Assembly: GCA_020437875.1 (NCBI GenBank)
Contig: JAGQVR010000054.1
Location: 1 to 13,049 of the forward strand
Origin: Flavobacteriales bacterium
GTDB lineage: Bacteria > Bacteroidota > Bacteroidia > Flavobacteriales_F > PHOS-HE28
DNA length: 13,049 nucleotides
Direction of reading: 5' to 3'
This document shows, piece by piece, positions 5,633 through 12,648 of this stretch (its first letter is position 1; every line of letters starts with the position of its first letter). The notes below the pieces were generated by a model. It was not told where the DNA came from, did no database searches, and saw only the letters and a list, made by a program, of their open reading frames with translations. A program made the translations under genes and the position numbers.

Positions 5633-6856
5633 ATGCAAGTAACCCCGAAACGCTTCTTCGACTTCTGTTCAGGCCACGTGCCGCTGCTGCATGCCATCGC
5701 CGTGAAACCCGGTGATGTGAGCGAGGCGCAGGTGCGCCAGCTCATCCGCACCTTCAGCGACAGCGTTTCCGAACAGCCGGAGACCACCTGGCAGCGCCTG
5801 ATCGAGCTGCAGATCCTGGTGCCGCTGGAGGAGGGCAGCAGCCATTACGTGATGGCGCAGCCCCTGATGCAGCTGATCAACTACCTGTACAACGATGCGG
5901 TGCCGACCAGTCCGGAGATCATCCAGGGCTACATCGCGGCGTTGGAGAGCGCGCGCAAGCGGATCGTGATCGGCATCGAAGCCGGCGATGCGCTGAGCGT
6001 GGCCATGGCCACCAACGAGGTGGACCACACGCTGCGCCGCATGCAGGACGACCTGGACGCGACGCACCGCGCCGTGATGGCCGAGGTGGCACGCTACAAG
6101 GCGGACCGCACGAGCGTGAGCGTACGTGAGCGCTACCTGCGCATCGTGGGCCTGATGGACCAATACGTTCATCCGCTCGTGGAGATCGTCCGTGTGGACG
6201 GCCTGTTGGTGAGCGTGCTGGACGAGACCGATCTGGCCCTGCGTGCCGCGCGCGAGCAGGGCGTGTATGTGGAACTGGGCATGATCGCGCGCAACGAGCG
6301 GCAGATCCGGGCACTGCGCCGCCGTTCCATCCACACGCTGAACGAGAGCCGCAAGGAACTGCAGCCACTGTACGACGTGCTGCGCCGCGCCAGCGCCATC
6401 TCCCACGGTGCCACGCTGGCCCTTGGTCGTCTGCGCCAGATGAAGCAGGATGATTGGGTGGTGAACTACATGGTGCAGGCCGATCGCGCCGGCATCGAGT
6501 GCCCGCCTACGGATAGCGTGCTGCGCCATGTGATCAACGAGGTGATCAGCCATCCGCCCACGCCACCGCCTGTGCTGAGCATGGAGGAGAACGGTGACAC
6601 ACCGCCCGATTACGTGCGCCTGCTCTGGCTGAACGGCCTGCCGGAGGCCTTGCGTGAAGAACTGCCGGTGAAGGACCTCACCGCCTGGATCACGGGCAGC
6701 TTCCCGGAGAAGGGCACGAGCGACATGCTGCTCGGCCTGAGCAAATTGCTCTTCGACCCCACCATGGACGTGCAGTTCAAGGGCGGCAAACAGAAAGAAT
6801 ACCGCACGCGCGACGGCGTGCTTGAAGCAACGACCATCTCGATCACCCGCGCATGA
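5633..6856 (+). CDS. mksF: MksF/JetA-like kleisin subunit of a MukBEF-type SMC complex
   Basis: At 407 residues this is the first gene of a three-gene operon and by order, size and style the kleisin (MukF/MksF, equal to JetA in Wadjet), which bridges the heads of the SMC dimer. The N-terminal ~110 residues look like a winged-helix region (FFDFCSGHVPLLHAIAV, then W-Q-R-L-I-E-L-Q-I-L-V-P-L). A long helical, charged middle follows (about residues 120-270, with coiled-coil character around MQDDLDATHRAVMAEVARYK and I-A-R-N-E-R-Q-I-R-A-L-R-R-R). The C-terminal ~110 residues are mixed and may hold the head-binding domain. ATG 5633 was preferred to GTG 5618. The stop overlaps the next start in ATGA at 6853-6856, implying translational coupling. 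I assign it mostly from its neighbours, since kleisins of this group are poorly conserved. Confidence 0.78.
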   Translation: MQVTPKRFFDFCSGHVPLLHAIAVKPGDVSEAQVRQLIRTFSDSVSEQPETTWQRLIELQILVPLEEGSSHYVMAQPLMQLINYLYNDAVPTSPEIIQGYIAALESARKRIVIGIEAGDALSVAMATNEVDHTLRRMQDDLDATHRAVMAEVARYKADRTSVSVRERYLRIVGLMDQYVHPLVEIVRVDGLLVSVLDETDLALRAAREQGVYVELGMIARNERQIRALRRRSIHTLNESRKELQPLYDVLRRASAISHGATLALGRLRQMKQDDWVVNYMVQADRAGIECPPTDSVLRHVINEVISHPPTPPPVLSMEENGDTPPDYVRLLWLNGLPEALREELPVKDLTAWITGSFPEKGTSDMLLGLSKLLFDPTMDVQFKGGKQKEYRTRDGVLEATTISITRA

Positions 6857-7458
6857 CCACGGAAACGACCACGACCGCCCTCCCGCAGCTGAAGGAGATC
6901 TTCGACAAGCTGCGCCAGGGCTCCTACATCACCCACGAACAGGGCAGCCTACATAGTGCGCTGGCAGAGAACTACGAAGCGTACAAGGAGTACTTCGAGC
7001 CGCTGGGCCTGAACCTGATCCGCCATCCGCGCGACTTCTTCTACCTGCACAAGGAGGAGGCAGAGAACACGCCACCCTCCAGTTCACTGGCGGGCATCGC
7101 CGTGTTCAGCTTCATCCTGATCGAGGCCACCGCCAACGAGGGCAAGCCCGTGGTGGAGTACCTGCTCACCGAACGATTCAGCATCGCCGGACTGCCGCAC
7201 CTGCAGAGCGACCGGTACAAGGCGCATCTCCGCGCGGTGGAGATCGAGGACGAGGCCTCGTTGCGGAAGTTGGTGAAGCGCATGGTGAACTACGGCTGGG
7301 TGGAGTACTTCCCGGATGACACCTTCCGCTTCCTACGTCCCTTCCATCGCGTGTTCGACAAGTGCCAGGAGATCAGCCTGGCCGCCGAGAACGAAACGCG
7401 CGGCGTACTGGATGGCGCGCCACCGGAGAAGAAGGCGATCGACCCGGAGTTGAATTGA
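6853..7458 (+). CDS. mksE: MksE/JetB-like winged-helix subunit of the SMC complex
   Basis: This 201-residue protein is the small accessory subunit (MukE/MksE, or JetB in Wadjet) that binds the kleisin. The body is a tandem winged-helix type: I-F-D-K-L-R-Q-G-S-Y-I-T near the start, an N-L-I-R-H-P-R-D-F-F-Y-L-H segment, a hydrophobic S-L-A-G-I-A-V-F-S-F-I-L-I-E helix, then V-K-R-M-V-N-Y-G-W-V-E-Y and F-R-F-L-R-P-F-H-R-V-F-D, the wing of the second domain. The order of a hydrophobic helix, a basic recognition helix and the F-R-x-L-x-P-x-x-R ending is typical of MksE relatives. It overlaps mksF by four bases and lies 51 bases before mksB. The C-terminal ~25 residues are charged and probably disordered. 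Confidence 0.82.
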   Translation: MTTETTTTALPQLKEIFDKLRQGSYITHEQGSLHSALAENYEAYKEYFEPLGLNLIRHPRDFFYLHKEEAENTPPSSSLAGIAVFSFILIEATANEGKPVVEYLLTERFSIAGLPHLQSDRYKAHLRAVEIEDEASLRKLVKRMVNYGWVEYFPDDTFRFLRPFHRVFDKCQEISLAAENETRGVLDGAPPEKKAIDPELN

Positions 7459-7509
7459 TAGGCTGAAGGAGAAAGGCACAAGTAGGAAGACGGAAGAACG
7501 AAGAAGCAC
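7459..7509 (+). other. Purine-rich spacer between mksE and mksB
   Basis: About 41 of 51 bases are purines, in short A/G runs such as GAAGGAGAAAGG and GGAAGACGGAAGAACGAAG. An AGGAG lies about 40 bases from the mksB start, too far to act as its ribosome binding site. It is the only real gap in an otherwise tightly packed operon. Confidence 0.6.
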
Positions 7510-10230
7510 ATGCAACTAGGACCGACCAAACTCATCGCCATCCGCAGCGGCAGTTACGATTACGCCGAGGTGGAGCTCAGCGATTCGCTGCAGCTCGTGG
7601 GGCCGAACAACGCGGGAAAGACCACGTTGATCAACACGCTGCAATTCCTCTACCTGGACAACCGGAACCAGATGGTGTTCGGCGACCATGACTCGGAGGC
7701 CACGCGCGAGTACTACTTCCCGGACCACTACAGCTACCTGCTGTTCGAGTGCCACGGCCCGAACGGCACCTACGTGCTGGGCTGGCGCGGCCAGGGCCGT
7801 GCGAGCGGTGGCGACCCCGTGCGCTTCACCTACGATGGCGGTTACGATGTGGCCGACTACATGGACGAGGACCGCGTGGCCGATCCCAAGGATGTGCTGG
7901 CGAAACTCGGTGAACGCAACTACCGCGAATTGAAGGATGCATCGGCTCATCGTGATGCCATCCTCATCGCCACGAAAGGCGAGAGCAACGGGCTGGGCGT
8001 GGTGCACCTCACCGAGACCGACCGCTACGCGCACTTCAAGGAAGTGTTGAAGAACCTGTTGAGCCTGCGCAGCATCGACCAGCACGAGATGAAGCGCAGC
8101 CTGCTCATGCTCGCGAGCATACCGCCGAACCGTCCCGCGTTGGAGGCGAACCGCCTGATGACGGAGGAGTTCGAGCGGATCCGCGACCGGCGCGTGAAGC
8201 TGAACACATTGAAGAGCGAGAAGGAGCGCCTGGAGAAGTACATCGCCATGAGCGATGTGCGCATGGGCCTGGAGGGACGACTGGCCACGGTGTACGCCGA
8301 CCTCATGGAGAAACGCCGCAAGGCCCACGACCACAACAAGCACGTGAAGGAGGCCATCGTGGCCAAGCAGGAGGCGCTGGAGAAGGAGAAGATCAGTACG
8401 GCGGAGATCCTGAAGGACTTCGACGACCGGATCGCCGAACTGGCGGGCAGCAAGGGCCGTGTGGAGGGTGACCTCGCACGGATCGCCGAGCTGGGCAAGG
8501 GCCTGGAGGAGTTCGTGGAGAACCTCGAGCGTGAAGCCCTCGCCAACGCCAAGGAACGCCTCACCGCGCTGGACCGCCGCCTGGGCAATGCCGAGGAGGC
8601 CGACCGCCAGCGCACCGCGCGCAACCTCGCGGAGGTGACCGGTCGTGTGGCGAACACCGAGAGGGCCATCGCCAACTTCGACAAGGCGCTGATCACCGAG
8701 CTGCGCGACAAGCTGAGCGATGAACAGGTGCGCGGCCTCAGCCGCCTCTTCAACATCGACATCCTGAAGCAGCCTGTGGAGAAGGGTGGCATCGAGCTGA
8801 AGAAGCGCAAGGAGGTGGACAAGCTGTTGAAGGCCATCGCCGAGGGCATCGCCGATGATGCCTACAGCGATGCGTTGATGCGCATACCCCTGCCGGACAA
8901 CAGCCATGCCTGGAAGGAGCTCGTGGATGTGAAGGCGCTGAAGAAGTCGCTCACCGACCTGAAGGCCGAGCACACGCGCCTGACGCAGTTGATGGAGGCG
9001 ATCGAGAACCGCGAGGTCATCGCGAAGGAGCGCGCCACCACGCAGGCCGAGGTGGACGAGCACCTGCGCAAGCTGACGCGTTGGGAGCGCTTGCAGGTGG
9101 AGAAGATGGACGAGGCCCGCTTCCAGAAGATGCTGGCCGAAGTGACCAAGGAGAAGACCAAGGCCGACCGCGAGCGCAAGGAGGTGCGCGACAAGCTGGA
9201 GGAGATCGGCGTGAAGCTCTTCGAACAGCGCACCGCGTTGAACAAGGAGGATGAGCGCTTCAACCGCCTGCTGCACCTGCTGGAGCAGTGCGTGCCGCCG
9301 CCCTTCCCCGACGCCGCGGCGCAGGAGCTCATCAGCGTGCCGAACGATGCGGAGGACGCGATCGACCTCTACCGCAAGCTCACGCTGGAGCACAGCACCA
9401 TGAGCCGTGAGATGGACCAGCTGCGTTCCAAGATCGAGATGGTGCTGAAGAGCGACATCATCGGTCCGAACGAGGTGGAGACCGTGCGCCTGATCCGCGA
9501 ACAGATCGAGGGCCTGCCCACCTTCGAGGAAGCGCTGCGCAAGGATTGGGACACCTACCTGCACCAGCTGCGCGCCAACTTCGCCCAGGTGCTCAATGGC
9601 CTCAACGACATCAAGATCGCCGCGGACCGACTGAACCGCCGCTTCACCAACGTGAGCGTATCGAACCTCGAGAGCCTGAAGATGGAGGTGATGGACCAGA
9701 ACGACCTGGTGGGAGCGCTGAAGGAACTGGCGGAGACCGACCACACCGGCCTCTTCGACGACAGCAAGAAGCTGGATGCGGCCTACCAGAGCTTCCGCAA
9801 CAAGCTGAGCGAGCGGATCACGCTGAACTACGGCGACCTGTTCACCCTGCGCTTCACGGTGAGCACGCGCGCCGGTCGCACGCACAGCTACGACAACCTG
9901 CAGGTGGAAAGCCACGGCACCGCGATCACCATCAAGGTGCTCTTCAACCTGCTCGTGCTGCGCAGCATGCTGAAGGAGGATCCGAAGTTGAACACACCGC
10001 TGAGCCGCGTGCCCTTCTTCCTGGACGAGGTGCACTCGCTCGACGCCATCAACCGGAAGGCCGTGCTGAGCATGGCGAAGGACCTCGGCTTCATGGCCAT
10101 CACCGCAGCGCCGGAGCCGGTGAGCGAGGTGGACAGCCTCTACTTCCTGCGTCCGAAGAACGGCCGCCTGGTGCTGCGCAACGAATTGCGCATCGGGGTG
10201 AAGTTCAACGAGCAGATGGCGGAGGCGTAG
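7510..10230 (+). CDS. mksB: MksB/JetC-like SMC ATPase of a MukBEF-type complex
   Basis: This 906-residue SMC-family ATPase would form the ring that binds and loops or compacts DNA. Residues 31-38 are the Walker A motif GPNNAGKT (Lys37), placed right at the N-terminus as in SMC and RecF-like proteins. Long charged heptad-like stretches from about 190 to 385 and 470 to 720 are the two coiled-coil arms. The region between them (about 390-470, around R-L-F-N-I-D-I-L-K-Q-P and I-P-L-P-D-N) is the likely hinge. The C-terminal head has an ABC-signature position S-H-G-T (801-804) within E-S-H-G-T-A-I-T-I-K, and Walker B F-F-L-D-E-V-H (Asp839, Glu840) followed by a D-loop S-L-D. The length fits MksB better than MukB. 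No zinc hook (CxxC) is present, which argues against Rad50/SbcC. A strong hairpin ends the operon and no nuclease gene follows. Confidence 0.92.
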   Translation: MQLGPTKLIAIRSGSYDYAEVELSDSLQLVGPNNAGKTTLINTLQFLYLDNRNQMVFGDHDSEATREYYFPDHYSYLLFECHGPNGTYVLGWRGQGRASGGDPVRFTYDGGYDVADYMDEDRVADPKDVLAKLGERNYRELKDASAHRDAILIATKGESNGLGVVHLTETDRYAHFKEVLKNLLSLRSIDQHEMKRSLLMLASIPPNRPALEANRLMTEEFERIRDRRVKLNTLKSEKERLEKYIAMSDVRMGLEGRLATVYADLMEKRRKAHDHNKHVKEAIVAKQEALEKEKISTAEILKDFDDRIAELAGSKGRVEGDLARIAELGKGLEEFVENLEREALANAKERLTALDRRLGNAEEADRQRTARNLAEVTGRVANTERAIANFDKALITELRDKLSDEQVRGLSRLFNIDILKQPVEKGGIELKKRKEVDKLLKAIAEGIADDAYSDALMRIPLPDNSHAWKELVDVKALKKSLTDLKAEHTRLTQLMEAIENREVIAKERATTQAEVDEHLRKLTRWERLQVEKMDEARFQKMLAEVTKEKTKADRERKEVRDKLEEIGVKLFEQRTALNKEDERFNRLLHLLEQCVPPPFPDAAAQELISVPNDAEDAIDLYRKLTLEHSTMSREMDQLRSKIEMVLKSDIIGPNEVETVRLIREQIEGLPTFEEALRKDWDTYLHQLRANFAQVLNGLNDIKIAADRLNRRFTNVSVSNLESLKMEVMDQNDLVGALKELAETDHTGLFDDSKKLDAAYQSFRNKLSERITLNYGDLFTLRFTVSTRAGRTHSYDNLQVESHGTAITIKVLFNLLVLRSMLKEDPKLNTPLSRVPFFLDEVHSLDAINRKAVLSMAKDLGFMAITAAPEPVSEVDSLYFLRPKNGRLVLRNELRIGVKFNEQMAEA

Positions 10231-10250
10231 ATCCCGTAAGAACGTTGGTG

Positions 10251-10276
10251 CAAGCCCCGGCGAGAGCCGGGGCTTG
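10251..10276 (+). terminator. Terminator hairpin of the SMC operon (CCGGGGCTT family, copy 4)
   Basis: A perfect 11-bp stem pairs CAAGCCCCGGC (10251-10261) with GCCGGGGCTTG (10266-10276) around a GAGA tetraloop of the GNRA type. TTCGTTGG follows. It lies 20 bases after the mksB stop and is the most stable copy of the family here. Confidence 0.85.
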
Positions 10277-10283
10277 TTCGTTG

Positions 10284-10314
10284 GTGACCGGTCGATCCCG
10301 GGAGCACCGTTCAC
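10284..10314 (+). repeat. Inverted repeat upstream of the propeller gene
   Basis: GTGACCGGT (10284-10292) and ACCGTTCAC (10306-10314) are inverted copies with one mismatch. The 13-base interval contains the palindrome TCCCGGGA (10296-10303). It lies 46 bases before the ATG of the next gene and could be an operator, or part of a longer hairpin read together with the terminator just upstream. Confidence 0.35.
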
Positions 10315-10359
10315 ATCCCGGCACCAGCACCGATGTGACATCGAACCAACCCTACGACA

Positions 10360-12063
10360 ATGCGGAACACCCTACTCTCCCTGCTCGTGACCTCGACCAT
10401 CGCCGGCACGGCGCAACCGATCGGCAATGAGTGGCTCCTGCGCTTCGGTGCGGAAGCCACGCGGATCGTGGCGCTACCGGACGGACATGCCTTCATCATC
10501 GGTCGCCACAATGGTCCGTTGGACTATGACCCCGGTGAGGGCGAGAACATCCATACGACAAGTGGCATCTCGTCCTATACGGCGTTCATGATCGAACTGG
10601 ACGCCGACGGCGGCTATGTCGGGGATCTGCGACTTTCATCGACGGCTGGTGTGGGCATCAGCCATTGTCACTTTGACGCGGAAGGCAACATGTACGTCAG
10701 CGGCTCCTTCTCCGGCACGCTGGACATCGACCCGGCCGATGATTCAGAGTTCCTGTTGACCTCCACAAACGGCAATGATGCCTACTTCATGAAGCTGGGT
10801 CCTGCTCGAGAGCTGGTCTGGGGCTACCGGATCGGCGGGACCAATTCGGACGGGGCATCCAGCATCACCACGGACGCCGATGGCGATGTGTACATCTGTG
10901 GCAACTACAGCTTCACCGTGGACTTCGACCCCGGGCCCGGCACGGAATCGTTGACCGGAGGTGGCCAGAGCAATACCTACCTGCTGAAGCTGGACGCGAA
11001 CGGAGCGTTCCAGTGGGTCCGTAAATGGCATTCGCAGTTCTTCTTCATCAGCTTGTCACGCGTCATCGTACATCCGAACGGAGATCTCTATGCGTTGGGT
11101 TACTGGACCGGTGAACTGGACTTCGACCCCGAAGCAGGAGAGGCCATCCACGACACACCGGACAACTATTCGGATGCGATGATCCTGCGGATGACCACGG
11201 ATGGCAGCTATCTGGACGCGTATCGACTACAAGGCACCGACCTCCAGACCCCCAGTTCGATGGTGCTGGCCTCGAACGGTGATCTGCTGCTATCCGGCAC
11301 CATGCGGGGTTCCATGGACATCGATCCCGGTGAGGGACAAACGGTGCTGACCGCGACCGGCACCAGCACGGATGGTTGGATGGCCCGCCTTACACAGAAC
11401 GGCGAACTCGTATGGGGCCATCAGTTCGGAGGCCCCGATACCGATCAGGTGTTCAATATCATGGAAGATGCGTTCGGCAACATCAATTGCCTGGGCTCCT
11501 TCATCGGTGAAGTGGATCTGGACCCGACGGCCGGCGTTGCCCTGTTCAATGCGGACCTCTTCTGGGACGTCTGCCTGTTGACCTTCGATCCGGCCGGGGA
11601 CTTCCTCGGCGCCTTGCACTATGGTGCCGGTGAGGATGCGCAGACCGACGCGAACGGCTCGGCGGCCATGACGGATGGTTCGATCCTGTTCGGCGGTCGT
11701 GGATTCGGGCCGTGTGATCTTGATCCGGGTCCCGGCGTGGAGATCGTGCAGGGTCCCACCTCATCCTCCTATCAGCCCTTCATCTGCCGGGTCGATCAAG
11801 CGGGGACCGTCGGTATCTCCATGCAGGATGTCAGCGTTCCGACACTCCACCCCAATCCGACCAGGGAGCAACTGTACATCACTTATGAAGGCGAGCAGAC
11901 CACCGTTGCGCGCATCCTTGACGCGAACGGCCGGCTGGTGACGACCGTGACACTTCGGAAGGGCACCCATGCGCTGAACGTGCAGGACCTCCCGTCCGGT
12001 GCGTACTACCTGCACACGCAGGATGCTCATGTCACGCGCACCCAGCGCTTCATGAAACAGTAG
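10360..12063 (+). CDS. Secreted seven-repeat beta-propeller protein with T9SS type A sorting domain
   Basis: This 567-residue protein begins with a signal peptide (residues 1-18, cleavage near T-A-Q). The body, about residues 24-486, is seven repeats of 66-67 residues. Each contains G-x-x-x-G-x-[LMV]-D-x-D-P-x-x-G (fully or nearly), then a segment like D-A-Y-F-M-K-L with a D-A-N-G turn, a W or hydrophobic strand ending in G-G, and a D-G/N-G-x-x-Y turn. The repeat resembles the SBBP-type repeat of Bacteroidota. Seven such units with the first strands at the N-terminus strongly suggest a closed seven-bladed propeller. The last ~80 residues (H-P-N-P-T-R-E-Q-L, I-L-D-A-N-G-R-L-V, L-P-S-G-A-Y-Y-L-H) are a type A sorting domain, so the protein is probably released or anchored at the surface by T9SS. 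The acidic D-x-D-P turns could bind metal; that is inference. The ligand is unknown. Confidence 0.87.
   Translation: MRNTLLSLLVTSTIAGTAQPIGNEWLLRFGAEATRIVALPDGHAFIIGRHNGPLDYDPGEGENIHTTSGISSYTAFMIELDADGGYVGDLRLSSTAGVGISHCHFDAEGNMYVSGSFSGTLDIDPADDSEFLLTSTNGNDAYFMKLGPARELVWGYRIGGTNSDGASSITTDADGDVYICGNYSFTVDFDPGPGTESLTGGGQSNTYLLKLDANGAFQWVRKWHSQFFFISLSRVIVHPNGDLYALGYWTGELDFDPEAGEAIHDTPDNYSDAMILRMTTDGSYLDAYRLQGTDLQTPSSMVLASNGDLLLSGTMRGSMDIDPGEGQTVLTATGTSTDGWMARLTQNGELVWGHQFGGPDTDQVFNIMEDAFGNINCLGSFIGEVDLDPTAGVALFNADLFWDVCLLTFDPAGDFLGALHYGAGEDAQTDANGSAAMTDGSILFGGRGFGPCDLDPGPGVEIVQGPTSSSYQPFICRVDQAGTVGISMQDVSVPTLHPNPTREQLYITYEGEQTTVARILDANGRLVTTVTLRKGTHALNVQDLPSGAYYLHTQDAHVTRTQRFMKQ
10501..11895 (+). 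repeat. Seven diverged 198-201-base repeats encoding propeller blades
   Basis: The glycine that opens the G-x-x-x-G-x-x-D-x-D-P motif occurs at 10501, 10702, 10900, 11098, 11296, 11494 and 11695. The steps are 201, 198, 198, 198, 198 and 201 bases. The period is nearly exact while the sequence between copies has diverged strongly. The end given assumes a last unit of equal length; that stretch runs into the sorting domain because the blades are circularly offset. Confidence 0.8.
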
Positions 12064-12076
12064 CGACCGCATCGCG

Positions 12077-12100
12077 CGGGAACGTCCAGCGTCGTTCCCG
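12077..12100 (+). terminator. Hairpin after the propeller gene (first of two)
   Basis: CGGGAACG (12077-12084) and CGTTCCCG (12093-12100) form a perfect 8-bp stem with an 8-base loop, 13 bases after the stop codon. There is no T tract. A second, longer hairpin begins five bases later. Confidence 0.5.
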
Positions 12101-12104
12101 TCCA

Positions 12105-12146
12105 CGAGCCCCGGCACCGAGCTCTCCCTCGGTGATCCGGGGCTTG
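12105..12146 (+). terminator. Long two-part hairpin terminator (CCGGGGCTT family, copy 5)
   Basis: The outer stem pairs CGAGCCCCGG (12105-12114) with CCGGGGCTTG (12137-12146), with one G-T pair. Directly inside, CACCGAG (12115-12121) pairs perfectly with CTCGGTG (12128-12134) around a six-base loop, leaving a two-base bulge. The total is 17 bp. It is the longest member of the family in the window. Confidence 0.75.
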
Positions 12147-12212
12147 TGACGTGGTGGGGATCGCACAACGGATACAATGGACCCATTCCCTGCCTACCTT
12201 CTGGCACGGCGC

Positions 12213-12602
12213 ATGACGGGAAAAATGGCGATACCGAAGACCCCCTGCCCGGTGCATGGTCTGGTGCCCTGGGCCGGTGGCACCTGGCCCATCGCATGGC
12301 GCGGCCCGCATGCCGTGCTCGCCTGGGTGTATACCATCCACGCCAAGGCACCGGACCGGGGCCTGGAGATCCATTGGAACGTGAGCCAGGCGGACATCGT
12401 GCGGGCCATGGAGGAACGGGCACGGTTCAGGCCCGGGCAGTTCGTACAGCTGGGGCCGATGGCGCAGCGGCGGATCCTGGCGCGCAAGTGGAGCTTCGAA
12501 CGCGGCCTGTTCCACTACATGGTGGAAGGGTCGCGACCCGGACGCTCGTGGAGCATCGCGGAAGATGAGCTCCTGCAACGCATCCAAGGCGCGGAAACAT
12601 AG
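12213..12602 (+). CDS. Small hypothetical protein
   Basis: I do not recognise this 129-residue protein. It is cytoplasmic by composition: no signal peptide and no membrane helix, but several Trp residues (P-W-A-G-G-T-W-P-I-A-W-R-G, H-W-N-V, R-K-W-S-F-E) and a basic, Arg-rich second half. The C-terminal part (V-S-Q-A-D-I-V-R-A-M-E-E-R, then A-E-D-E-L-L-Q-R-I-Q) is helical. ATG 12213 was chosen because a weak -7-like TACCTTCT (12195-12202) lies 10 bases upstream; ATG 12225 is possible. The frame opens at ATG 12177, which would add 12 residues. An overlapping open frame at 12146-12568 is Gly/Arg/Pro-rich and looks like a shadow. The next gene starts 46 bases downstream with no hairpin between, so the two may be co-transcribed. 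Confidence 0.6.
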   Translation: MTGKMAIPKTPCPVHGLVPWAGGTWPIAWRGPHAVLAWVYTIHAKAPDRGLEIHWNVSQADIVRAMEERARFRPGQFVQLGPMAQRRILARKWSFERGLFHYMVEGSRPGRSWSIAEDELLQRIQGAET

Positions 12603-12648
12603 GATCGGCCCCTCACTGCCTTATCTTAACGGGGCCAAGCCCTCTCCC

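Noticed and set aside
5669..6553. A 294-codon open frame on the minus strand opposite mksF
   Set aside because: It has the same His/Val/Ala/Gln bias as the shadow of mksB and no domain or plausible start context.
7600..10050. Identification of the ATPase as Rad50/SbcC
   Set aside because: No CxxC zinc hook occurs between the coiled coils, no SbcD-like nuclease is adjacent, and the neighbours fit MksF and MksE.
5633..10230. A complete Wadjet (JetABCD) anti-plasmid system
   Set aside because: Only the A, B and C equivalents are present. A terminator follows mksB and the flanking genes are not nucleases, so calling it a defence system is not supported.
7516..10341. A 941-codon open frame on the minus strand covering all of mksB
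   Set aside because: Its translation is rich in Leu, His, Val, Ala and Gln with no recognisable motif. It mirrors the GC-rich codon use of mksB, whose own frame has clear Walker A and B motifs.
10501..11895. A CRISPR or VNTR array suggested by the regular 198-base spacing
   Set aside because: The copies are too diverged in DNA and stay in one reading frame with conserved protein motifs, so they are protein repeats.
12146..12568. A 140-codon + strand frame overlapping the small hypothetical gene
   Set aside because: It is dominated by Gly, Arg, Pro and Ala and starts in the terminator stem region. The frame at 12213 has a more protein-like composition.
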